Source: Pseudomonadota bacterium
Lineage (GTDB): Bacteria > Pseudomonadota > Gammaproteobacteria > Burkholderiales > Ferrovaceae
Direction of reading: 5' to 3'
DNA: 64,000 nt
NCBI GenBank assembly: GCA_021798835.1
Contig: JAJZBQ010000002.1
Coordinates: 310,001-374,000, forward strand
Every line of letters starts with the position of its first letter. The first letter of the stretch is position 1. The notes under the pieces were generated by a model. It did not search any database. It was not told where the DNA came from and saw nothing but the letters and a program-made list of their open reading frames with translations. Shown one piece after another: positions 1-8,277 of the stretch. Made by a program: the position numbers and the translations under genes.

Positions 1-310
<310 letters not shown>

Positions 311-347
311 TCAAAAATCTCTCATGCCCTTCACAGCCAACCTTACT

Positions 348-381
348 TTGTCATAAAAACGTCATATTTACCCCCTACAAT
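348..381 (+). promoter_or_regulatory. Pho box and -10 element before the porin gene
   Basis: Two 7-base direct repeats, TTGTCAT (348-354) and ACGTCAT (359-365), are separated by AAAA. This fits the known PhoB-binding layout at about 15 of 18 positions of the E. coli pstS-type box. A -10 hexamer TACAAT (376-381) follows exactly 10 bases after the second repeat, as in PhoB-activated promoters, where the Pho box replaces the -35. It drives the porin at 445. Regulation by phosphate starvation is inferred from the motif and has not been shown. Confidence 0.72.
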
Positions 382-444
382 CCACCCAAGAAATTACATT
401 TTGTTACAAGTTTCTCTTCACCCCACTTCTTTTTCGGAACAACC

Positions 445-2184
445 ATGATCCCCTCTCAAAAAAGACATACTTGGCGACCACGACTCACTTTGGCAGCACT
501 CCTGGCAACTTGTGTCATGCCCACGGCGTTTGCCGATGACGCACAAATCCAGCAAATGCAACAACAAGTCGATGAACTGGAAAAGCGTCTGCTGGAAATG
601 AAAGCACAGATGGAAGACATGCAAAAGAAAAATAAGGAAATTGAAACAAAAAATAACGAAATATCAAATAAAAACAACGAAATTTCATCAAAGACACAGC
701 AACTTGAAGGTAAGAGTCAGGATCTGCAAGCGCAAACCTTCGCCATCTCTGGAAAATTTAAAGCCATCCAGGATCAGTGGGATCAAATTCCCACCACCAA
801 TAAAAATCAGGGTGGCTTCATTATGGACGGGGTTACCCTAGCCTTCGGTGGATATCTGGCGGAAGAAAATGCATTACGTAGCAGTAACTTGCAGGCTGAT
901 ATCAATTCACCGTTCAGCAAAATTCCTTTCAACCCAAACCCCGGCAATGTACTCCTAACCGCCCCCCAGCGCCAAGAAGCAGCATCAGGCTATTACAATC
1001 AATCCAGTTTCAATGCTACAGCCCGCCAGTCCCGATTTTCAGTCATGGCGCAGGGCAATGCTGACAAAAACACCTTGGTCACAGGTTACTATGAAATGGA
1101 CTGGTTGGGTGACAGTCCCACAGCCAATGGAACCCAGAGCAATTCTTATACTGCTCGCGTCCGGCATCTATACACCAACATCGATTGGGCGGATAAAGGC
1201 CTGCACCTGCTTGCCGGCCAGAGTTGGTCACTGGCCGTCTTGAATACGCACGGAATCACGCCCCGCAACGAAGAAATCCCTCTTGTCATCGACGCAGAGT
1301 ACATGCCCGGATTCGTGTGGAACCGGCAAGCACAAGTCCGTCTGGTCAAAGATTGGGACAAAAAATATTGGGCAGCGCTCTCACTTGAACAGTCACAGAC
1401 ATCCGGTGTTGCAGGTGCCACGCCAAACGGTGTACTGAATAACTACACCTTGCCCGCTCAAGCTGGTGGTTTGTTGACCCCCGGCAACTATTCTGTCAAC
1501 AAATTTCCTGACATTATCGGCAAACTTGCCATGGAAACTGACTTAGGTCACTATGAAGTTTTCGGTATGCTGCGCAATTTTGATGGGACCTATTCCAATG
1601 CTAATGTCACGGCTGCCGGACAAAATTCATGGGCTGGTTCAGTAGGTTTCGGATCCGTTCTAAGTCTCATCCCGCACACCCTGGATTTCAAAATTAGCGG
1701 ATTATATGGGAATGGTGTAGGACGTTACGGCACTTCCACCTTGAATGATGCCACCATCGGTCCCGGTGGAGAACTGACCCCCTTGCGTGGAGGTTCATTC
1801 CTGACCGGTTTTCTCCTGCATGTCCAACCCACCTTCGACATCTACGCCGATATTGGTCGGGACTGGAACAACGGATACACGTATAGTTCTGGCGGTCAAC
1901 TGTACGGTTATGGAAACAATGTTCTCGCCAACCCTGGGCAATTTGTCGCCAGCGCAGCGGTTGCAGGATACACTCCCTACGACCTGAACAGTGTCACCCA
2001 GGAAACTATCGGCTTCTGGTGGGCGGTCTACAAGGGCTATTATGGGGCCGCTAAATTTGGCGCTCAGTATTCTCACACTGGTGTCAGTGCCTTCTCGGTA
2101 CGGGCAAGCCAGTTTGGCGGAGCCTTCACCCCTTACACGACCGACAACATGATATTCACCAGTATACGTTTCTATCCAATGTAA
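445..2184 (+). CDS. outer-membrane porin with N-terminal coiled coil, OprO/P- or DcaP-like
   Basis: Predicted outer-membrane beta-barrel porin of 579 residues. A signal peptide (residues 1-30, cleavage after AFA) is followed by a coiled coil at about 31-97. That coil contains five consecutive 7-residue units, the middle ones nearly identical (KNKEIET, KNNEISN, KNNEISS). The rest alternates short aromatic strands with Gly/Asn turns, including a GQSWS motif found in phosphate-selective and DcaP-type trimeric porins. It ends in RFYPM rather than the usual terminal Phe. The upstream Pho box argues for phosphate or polyphosphate uptake, but the substrate is inferred. A perfect palindromic terminator follows at 2207. 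Confidence 0.75.
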   Translation: MIPSQKRHTWRPRLTLAALLATCVMPTAFADDAQIQQMQQQVDELEKRLLEMKAQMEDMQKKNKEIETKNNEISNKNNEISSKTQQLEGKSQDLQAQTFAISGKFKAIQDQWDQIPTTNKNQGGFIMDGVTLAFGGYLAEENALRSSNLQADINSPFSKIPFNPNPGNVLLTAPQRQEAASGYYNQSSFNATARQSRFSVMAQGNADKNTLVTGYYEMDWLGDSPTANGTQSNSYTARVRHLYTNIDWADKGLHLLAGQSWSLAVLNTHGITPRNEEIPLVIDAEYMPGFVWNRQAQVRLVKDWDKKYWAALSLEQSQTSGVAGATPNGVLNNYTLPAQAGGLLTPGNYSVNKFPDIIGKLAMETDLGHYEVFGMLRNFDGTYSNANVTAAGQNSWAGSVGFGSVLSLIPHTLDFKISGLYGNGVGRYGTSTLNDATIGPGGELTPLRGGSFLTGFLLHVQPTFDIYADIGRDWNNGYTYSSGGQLYGYGNNVLANPGQFVASAAVAGYTPYDLNSVTQETIGFWWAVYKGYYGAAKFGAQYSHTGVSAFSVRASQFGGAFTPYTTDNMIFTSIRFYPM

Positions 2185-2206
2185 CGGATCCTCACGTTAC
2201 CCATCA

Positions 2207-2232
2207 AAAGACGCTCCATGGAGCGTCTTTTT
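2207..2232. terminator. bidirectional intrinsic terminator
   Basis: A perfect 26-base palindrome, with stem GACGCTCC paired to its complement and flanked by A4 and T7, lies between the convergent porin (+) and second RND permease (-) genes. It can end transcription from both sides. Confidence 0.9.
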
Positions 2233-2242
2233 TTGCTGTTCA

Positions 2243-5200
2243 TTAGTCACCCCCGAATAACTCCTCATCCTCCGCATCATTCTTCTCTTCAAAAGAATCC
2301 TTGGCATGTACCCAACTGAATACCACAGGCACAAAAAGTAGCGTACTCACCGTGGCAAAGGTCAGCCCACCGATAACGGCCCGCCCGAGAGGAGCATTCT
2401 GTTCTCCACCTTCCCCCAACCCCAGAGCCATAGGGGCCATCCCGATGATCATCGCCAACGCCGTCATCAGCACCGGTCTGAATCGCGCAAACCCAGCCTC
2501 AATGGCCGCCAACGTGGAATCCTGTGTCACTTTCAGACGCTCCCGAGCAAAACTGATCACCAGAATACTATTGGCCGTCGCCGTCCCCATGGTCATGATC
2601 GCCCCTGTCAAGGCCGGAACCGACACATGAGTGCGCGTAATAAACAGCATCCACACAATCCCCGCCAATGCCGCAGGCAACGCCGTGATAATCACGAAAG
2701 GATCCAGCCATGACTGAAAATTCACCACAATCAACAGGTAAATCAGAAAAATGGAGAACACCAGCCCCAACATCAAACCTGTGAATGAGGTCTCCATAAC
2801 CGGAACCTGCCCCTCAAGGTGAACCGCAGCCCCCTTGGGAATACTCGACCTGGTATCATCTAGCAAGCGATGCACCTGCTCCGATACACTGGCCAGATCC
2901 GTCTTCTGTACCGCAGCCAGCAAATCAAAGCCAGGGACAATCGTGTCATGAGTGACGACAGCATCTCCACGATCACGCACAATCTTGGCCAATGCCCCCA
3001 ATACTTGGGACTGATGTGTTTGCTGACTGGTCACCAAGGTATTCTCCAGGTCAGATAAGGTATCTACCCTATATTGAGGAGTTTGAACCACAATGGGATA
3101 GGAAACACGGTTTTTGGGATTCAACCAAAAGGTAGGTGCGGTCTGAAAACTGCCGGACAAGGAGTATATCAAACTGTTGGCCACATCCTCCTCGTTAAAA
3201 TTCATTGTCTGCGCCAACTCCCGGTTGACGTTGACATTAAATTGAGGGTAGTTGGTCGACTGCTGAATCCGTGTATCCACAATTCCTGCCATGTGCTCCA
3301 GTCGTCCCCTCAACATTTGGGTATAGGCGTAACCTTCGTCCCAATTCGGATCACTCACCTTGATATCGATAGGCGCTGGCGACCCAAAATTAAGAATCTG
3401 GCTAACCATATCAGCGGGCAAGAAGGCAAAACTCACCCCCGGAAACTCACGCGGTAAAACGTATCGTAATTTTTCCACATAGTCCGCCGTAGGATGGTGC
3501 CCTTCCTTGAGCGATACCAGAATATCTGCATCCTGTGGCCCCACAGAACCCGTACTGACATAGGCCAGATTGATCGGAAACACGGGTAAACCGATATTGT
3601 CGACGATCACATCCAATTCCTTTTTCGGGATGACGCGACGCAAGTAACTATCAATCTGATCTGTCAGCGCTGAGGTATCTTCGACTCGCGTACCAACTTG
3701 GGCACGCACATGCATCTTGATCTGGCCACCATCTACTGCCGGAAAAAAGTCACGACCGAGATATGGCACCAAAATAAAGGAGAGCAGTACCATGCCCATG
3801 AATCCTGTACTAAACAGGCCACGATGAGTCACGGCACGTTCCAGTATGCTCGTATATTTCAATCGAATAGTTGAAAATTCTCGCTCAAACCCCGTCTGGA
3901 ATCGATTAAGACAAACAATTCCTCGAAAAAACATGTTGTTCTGAACAGAGTGATTTTCTTCGCTATTTTTCACTTTCGTGCCACGCGCCTTGAGCATAAA
4001 ATTGGCCATGGTGGGCACAAAGGTCTGTGAAAAGATAAACGAAGCAACCATAGAAAAAATGACTGCTTCTGCCATGGGCACGAACAGATACCTGGACACC
4101 CCCGTCAAAAAGAACATAGGGACAAAGACGATACAAATGGCCAGTGTGGACACAAACACGGGTTGAACAATCTGGCGCGCAGATTCAACAATCGAGCGCT
4201 TGACCGATTTTCCCAGTTCCATATGGTGGCTGATATTCTCGATCACCACTGTTGCCGAGTCCACCAGAATACCTACTGAGAGAGATAGTCCACCCAGCGT
4301 CATGAGGTTCAATGTCTGACCACTGAAGGCCAACGCTACCACCGCAAACAAAATACACAGAGGAATGGTCATGGCTACGATCAACGTAGAGCGCCAGTTT
4401 CCCAAAAATAACAGAATCATCAAACTGGTCAGCAGGGCAGCCGTCACCCCTTCATGCACGACTCCCGATATAGCCGCCTTGACGAAAAAGGACTGATCCG
4501 CCAATTGCTTGACTACCAACCCATTGGCGGCTCCCGCCAATACAAGGGGAATTTTATCTTTGACTCCCTGGATAATGTTAAGGGTCGAAACAGCGCCATT
4601 CTTGAGCACAGTCATCAATGAAGATTTTTGACCATTTACCTTGACGATGTTGATCTGTGGTGGAGAACCATCTCTGACGTGCGCCACATCACGCAACAGC
4701 ACCATCGGTCTCGTGGCTTCATGGGATGCTCCGCTGTGAATGGCCATCTTGACCGGAATTTCATTCAACTCAAGAAAGTTTTTAGGATCATCATTGATAT
4801 AGACATTGTATTCAAACTTTCCAATTTTTTCGGTTCCGGCCGGAATGATAAGATTTTGCTTACTCAGGGCAACTTCCACATCCTGCGCCGACACCCCCTT
4901 GGACTGCATCGCAATAGGATCCAGATCCACCATGATTTCTTTAACTTTTCCACCATAGGGAGCGGGCAGACCAGCTCCAGCGACCGTCGCCAGTTGAGGT
5001 CGCAAAAAATTCTGCCCGAAATCAAATAGATCAGCCTCACTGAATTTATCACCCATGAGGGCCAATTGAATAATTGGAACCGTAGCCGCGTTGTAGTTGA
5101 GAATCAGCGGAGGCGTGATTCCAAAAGGCAGCCACTTCAACACCGTTTGTGAAATAGCGGTAACCTGTGACATGGCAATACTGACATTCACGGTCGGCTG

Positions 5201-5491
5201 GAAGAAAATCTTCACCACTCCATAACTGGGCATGGACTGGGATTCGATGTGTTCAATATCCGTAACCGTACTGGTCAGGTAGCGTTCAAACGGAAAAACT
5301 ATCCGGCCCGACATTTCCGAAGGAATCATGCCGTAGTAGGTCCAGACCACACTGACCACTGGAATGTTGATTTCCGGAAAAATATCTGCAGGAATCCTGA
5401 GCAGTGTCACAGCCCCCATGACTACCACGAGCAAAGCCATCACCACAAAACTCAGAGGCTTTTGGAGAGCAATTTTTACAATTTTATCCAC
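2243..5491 (-). CDS. RND efflux permease 2, last gene of the efflux operon
   Basis: Inner-membrane RND-superfamily drug/proton antiporter of 1082 residues with the usual two-fold layout: TM1, a large periplasmic loop, TM2-7, a second loop, TM8-12. It starts with GTG at 5491. It is a paralogue of the permease at 8278-11505 and is identical to it over about 133 C-terminal-half residues. In TM4 the motif reads GILVDSATVVIEN: Asp411 is kept but the second proton-relay Asp is Ser412, whereas the paralogue has Asp-Asp. The TM10 lysine of AcrB is replaced in both (TATANSILVISFA). The pump is therefore probably a heteromer of two permeases, as in MdtBC. This is inference; the substrate is unknown. 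Confidence 0.85.
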   Translation of the reverse strand: MDKIVKIALQKPLSFVVMALLVVVMGAVTLLRIPADIFPEINIPVVSVVWTYYGMIPSEMSGRIVFPFERYLTSTVTDIEHIESQSMPSYGVVKIFFQPTVNVSIAMSQVTAISQTVLKWLPFGITPPLILNYNAATVPIIQLALMGDKFSEADLFDFGQNFLRPQLATVAGAGLPAPYGGKVKEIMVDLDPIAMQSKGVSAQDVEVALSKQNLIIPAGTEKIGKFEYNVYINDDPKNFLELNEIPVKMAIHSGASHEATRPMVLLRDVAHVRDGSPPQINIVKVNGQKSSLMTVLKNGAVSTLNIIQGVKDKIPLVLAGAANGLVVKQLADQSFFVKAAISGVVHEGVTAALLTSLMILLFLGNWRSTLIVAMTIPLCILFAVVALAFSGQTLNLMTLGGLSLSVGILVDSATVVIENISHHMELGKSVKRSIVESARQIVQPVFVSTLAICIVFVPMFFLTGVSRYLFVPMAEAVIFSMVASFIFSQTFVPTMANFMLKARGTKVKNSEENHSVQNNMFFRGIVCLNRFQTGFEREFSTIRLKYTSILERAVTHRGLFSTGFMGMVLLSFILVPYLGRDFFPAVDGGQIKMHVRAQVGTRVEDTSALTDQIDSYLRRVIPKKELDVIVDNIGLPVFPINLAYVSTGSVGPQDADILVSLKEGHHPTADYVEKLRYVLPREFPGVSFAFLPADMVSQILNFGSPAPIDIKVSDPNWDEGYAYTQMLRGRLEHMAGIVDTRIQQSTNYPQFNVNVNRELAQTMNFNEEDVANSLIYSLSGSFQTAPTFWLNPKNRVSYPIVVQTPQYRVDTLSDLENTLVTSQQTHQSQVLGALAKIVRDRGDAVVTHDTIVPGFDLLAAVQKTDLASVSEQVHRLLDDTRSSIPKGAAVHLEGQVPVMETSFTGLMLGLVFSIFLIYLLIVVNFQSWLDPFVIITALPAALAGIVWMLFITRTHVSVPALTGAIMTMGTATANSILVISFARERLKVTQDSTLAAIEAGFARFRPVLMTALAMIIGMAPMALGLGEGGEQNAPLGRAVIGGLTFATVSTLLFVPVVFSWVHAKDSFEEKNDAEDEELFGGD
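2349..2748. repeat. 400-bp identical tract, copy A (in RND permease 2)
   Basis: Base-for-base identical to 8357-8756 in direct orientation, inside the 3' parts of the two RND permease genes. Outside the tract the genes drop abruptly to clearly diverged sequence. The tract encodes the end of the second periplasmic domain region and TM9-11. A recent gene conversion between the paralogues is the simplest explanation. Confidence 0.95.
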
Positions 5492-5583
5492 AATCTCAGG
5501 CTCTCATGAACCGAAATGGAATTCGTCAATAGTAAAGCCGCACCGCTCAACTCCTTCACCAATCACTCAACCGGGTCTAAGCG

Positions 5584-7002
5584 TTACCACGAACCTCCGA
5601 TGCTACGCACCAAATCCACAACTGATTGGTTCAGCGCAGTTCTGACGTAGATTTCTTCACGTTCCGTTCGCAATTGAATGGTCTCAGCATCGATCACATC
5701 CAGATAATTAGAAGCCCCCTCGATATAACGCTGATTGGCCAACTTAAAGGTAATCTGTGCAGCAGCAACCGCCTGTTTCTGATGCTCGTCATCAATCCCA
5801 TAATTCTTGATCTCCGACAGATTATCCTCGACCTCTTTGAACGAAGTCAGCACCGTCTGCCGGTAAGTCGCTGTCAACTCACGCGTCTTTGCTGTGGCCC
5901 GATCCACTTCAGCTTGCCGGAGCCCCGCATCAAAAATGTTATAGAACGCCATGGGGCCCACCGACCAAAAACTGAAAGGGGATTGCAACAATCCGCTCGT
6001 CGCATGATTCTCATACCCCACCAGCGCTCCCAGGGAAATCGTAGGGAAAAATGCCGTTCTCGCTACCCCGATCTGCGCGTTCGCAGAAACCACGGCACGT
6101 TCGGCTGCCGCAATATCCGGGCGACGCTGCAATACTACCGATGGAATAGTAGCCGGAATCGCACCATATTGAGCCTTATATATCCATTGTGGATCTGATA
6201 CCAAGGAAAAACGCGAAGGTTCTTCTCCCACCAAAACCGCGACCGCATGTTCGTACAACGCGCGTTGTCCAATAATCTTGGCTTCCTGCGCTTTGGTTTC
6301 TTCCAGAAGACTTCTCGATCGTTGAACATCCAAATCTGAATTGATTCCTACATCATGACGCTGCTGCATGAGGTCCAATTCATGCTGATAATCCTTGACA
6401 GTGTCCTCTAGCAATTTAACTTCCGCATCCAACCCACGTAACTTGACGTAACTGCTGGCCAGGAGCGCCTGCAAACTCAATTCCGCATAGGCAACCTGAG
6501 CCTGGCTGGCCTCGGCTCCCGCCTTGGCAGAGGCGATAGCGCTACGTATAGCCCCCCAGAAGTCAATTTCGTATAAAGTCCCCACTCCCCCGATCATATC
6601 TCCCTGCACCCGCGGGGTTACCGGCGAACGATACAACCGCTGAGAGGACTGTCCATTGCTGGTCACTCCCCCAATCAAATTGATCTGTGGATACAAGTAA
6701 GCGCTTTGTTCCGTCAGAAAAGCTGTGGCTTCCTGATAACGTTGCAACGCTGCCTGCAACTGGAAGTTTCCAGAGATAACCTGATTTTCCAATTTGTCCA
6801 GCGTGGCATCATGATAGTAAGTCCACCAATCCCCTTTCGACTCGGTATCAGCCGGATGCGCGTAGCGCCAGATGCCATCTTCCTTGAAACTCGTTGCTTT
6901 CCATTGGTCAGGACGGTGGTAATCCGGAATGAAGGAGCACCCCGTCAACCAACCTGCCCACAGCAGAATGGCCATTTTTTTCCAACGAAACCTGTCATTC
7001 AT
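5584..7002 (-). CDS. outer-membrane efflux lipoprotein (TolC/OprM/NodT family)
   Basis: Outer-membrane channel partner of the RND pump, 472 residues. The N-terminus has a lipoprotein signal with lipobox LTGC at about residues 19-22, as in OprM/NodT-type factors. Two OEP repeats follow, with the family's long helices, for example QAALQRYQEATAFLTEQ and YRQTVLTSFKEVEDNL. The motif RPDIAAAERAVVSANAQIGVARTAFFP is typical. It lies 50 bases after the fusion protein and 92 before permease 2, in one minus-strand operon. It would close the tripartite complex across the periplasm. Confidence 0.92.
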   Translation of the reverse strand: MNDRFRWKKMAILLWAGWLTGCSFIPDYHRPDQWKATSFKEDGIWRYAHPADTESKGDWWTYYHDATLDKLENQVISGNFQLQAALQRYQEATAFLTEQSAYLYPQINLIGGVTSNGQSSQRLYRSPVTPRVQGDMIGGVGTLYEIDFWGAIRSAIASAKAGAEASQAQVAYAELSLQALLASSYVKLRGLDAEVKLLEDTVKDYQHELDLMQQRHDVGINSDLDVQRSRSLLEETKAQEAKIIGQRALYEHAVAVLVGEEPSRFSLVSDPQWIYKAQYGAIPATIPSVVLQRRPDIAAAERAVVSANAQIGVARTAFFPTISLGALVGYENHATSGLLQSPFSFWSVGPMAFYNIFDAGLRQAEVDRATAKTRELTATYRQTVLTSFKEVEDNLSEIKNYGIDDEHQKQAVAAAQITFKLANQRYIEGASNYLDVIDAETIQLRTEREEIYVRTALNQSVVDLVRSIGGSW

Positions 7003-7052
7003 CGCTTGCCTCGCTCATGCCGTATTCCCTCGCCACCATTCCCTGGCTCTTG

Positions 7053-8243
7053 CTACTTGTTCTTGGATCCCATCACTGCAGTAACCGGCTTTTTAACCTC
7101 TACCTTCTCACCATCAAAGACATAATCACTGGGGCTGTCCACCACCCAATCTTGTTCAGTCAAGCCAGAGAGAATCTCCACTTCCTTACCGTAGTCGCTA
7201 CCCACATTGATTTTGACAAGTTTGAGTTGGTTATCCTTGACCACGGCTACTCTGACTCCATCGGTACGCAATATCAAGGAACTGGAAGGAATACGAAGAT
7301 ACTTTCCTTTGTCTCCCGTCAGGGAGAAACTCACTTCAGCGTAATCTCCAGGGAGCAACTTGCCATCCGCATTATTGACCACAATTTCGACCAACATCGT
7401 GCCCGTTGCTTGGGTAACATACTGCGCCAACTGTGAAACAGCACCGGCGAATTGTTCTCCAGGGTGCTCTGGTACCAGGATCAAAGCCTTATCCCCTTTG
7501 CGCACATTGGGCGCATAAAATTGCGGAACCGGAACAAACACGCGCAGTGGATTCATCTGGGATACCGCAAACAACTCTTGCCCTTTACCGGCATCTATCA
7601 GTGCGCCTATATCGGTTTTACGAGCGGTGACTACCCCATCAAAAGGGGCCACCAACTTTTTGAAGGATTCGAAGGCCCCGACATTGTTCATGTCGGCCTC
7701 AGCCGCACGCACTGCCGCCTTTTGAGCTTCAAGATCCGCCACTTTCTGATCTCGCTCCTGCTTGGACACCGCATCCGTGACCACCAACCGTTGCCAGCGC
7801 GCGGCCGTAATTTCAGCCAACTTCTCATCAGCTTGCACCTTGGCCAACTTGGCTTTCGCCTGATTGTATTGCTCATCCAGATCAGGAGTATCAATCTCAG
7901 CCAGCACCTCCCCTTTCTTGACCCGATCACCAAAGTCATGGTACCAATTTTTCAGGTAACCATTAACACGAGCCAAAATCGGTGCCTCATAAAATGCTTG
8001 AATATTTCCGGGCAATGTCAGAGATGCCCCATTCAGATTACGGTAGGGATGCAAAACCTTGACCGTGGGGATCGCTTGCGTCTCAGTCCACTCACGTACT
8101 TCACGCGCATCTCGATTACGCACAAAAATTCCCCATACCGCCAAAACAATCGCCAGCACCGAAACCGTGATGATCGTCGGTTTGAGGCTTTTCTTAGGTA
8201 GGGAACGCAGTTCCTCAATGTCAAACAGATCTTCGTCTTCCAT
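7053..8243 (-). CDS. RND periplasmic membrane fusion protein (HlyD/AcrA family)
   Basis: Periplasmic adaptor of 396 residues linking the RND permease to the outer-membrane factor. A short cytoplasmic tail (residues 1-20) is followed by one TM anchor at about 22-42. A lipoyl half-motif, an alpha-hairpin (about 115-165, QYNQAKAKLAKVQ onward), the second lipoyl half (APFDGVVTARKTDIGALI) and a beta-barrel come next. There is no lipobox, so it is anchored by its TM segment. It sits between permease 1 and the outer-membrane factor. No regulator gene lies next to the operon. Confidence 0.92.
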   Translation of the reverse strand: MEDEDLFDIEELRSLPKKSLKPTIITVSVLAIVLAVWGIFVRNRDAREVREWTETQAIPTVKVLHPYRNLNGASLTLPGNIQAFYEAPILARVNGYLKNWYHDFGDRVKKGEVLAEIDTPDLDEQYNQAKAKLAKVQADEKLAEITAARWQRLVVTDAVSKQERDQKVADLEAQKAAVRAAEADMNNVGAFESFKKLVAPFDGVVTARKTDIGALIDAGKGQELFAVSQMNPLRVFVPVPQFYAPNVRKGDKALILVPEHPGEQFAGAVSQLAQYVTQATGTMLVEIVVNNADGKLLPGDYAEVSFSLTGDKGKYLRIPSSSLILRTDGVRVAVVKDNQLKLVKINVGSDYGKEVEILSGLTEQDWVVDSPSDYVFDGEKVEVKKPVTAVMGSKNK

Positions 8244-8277
8244 GTTATCCCTCTGTCATTACTGGCAATTTAATAAT

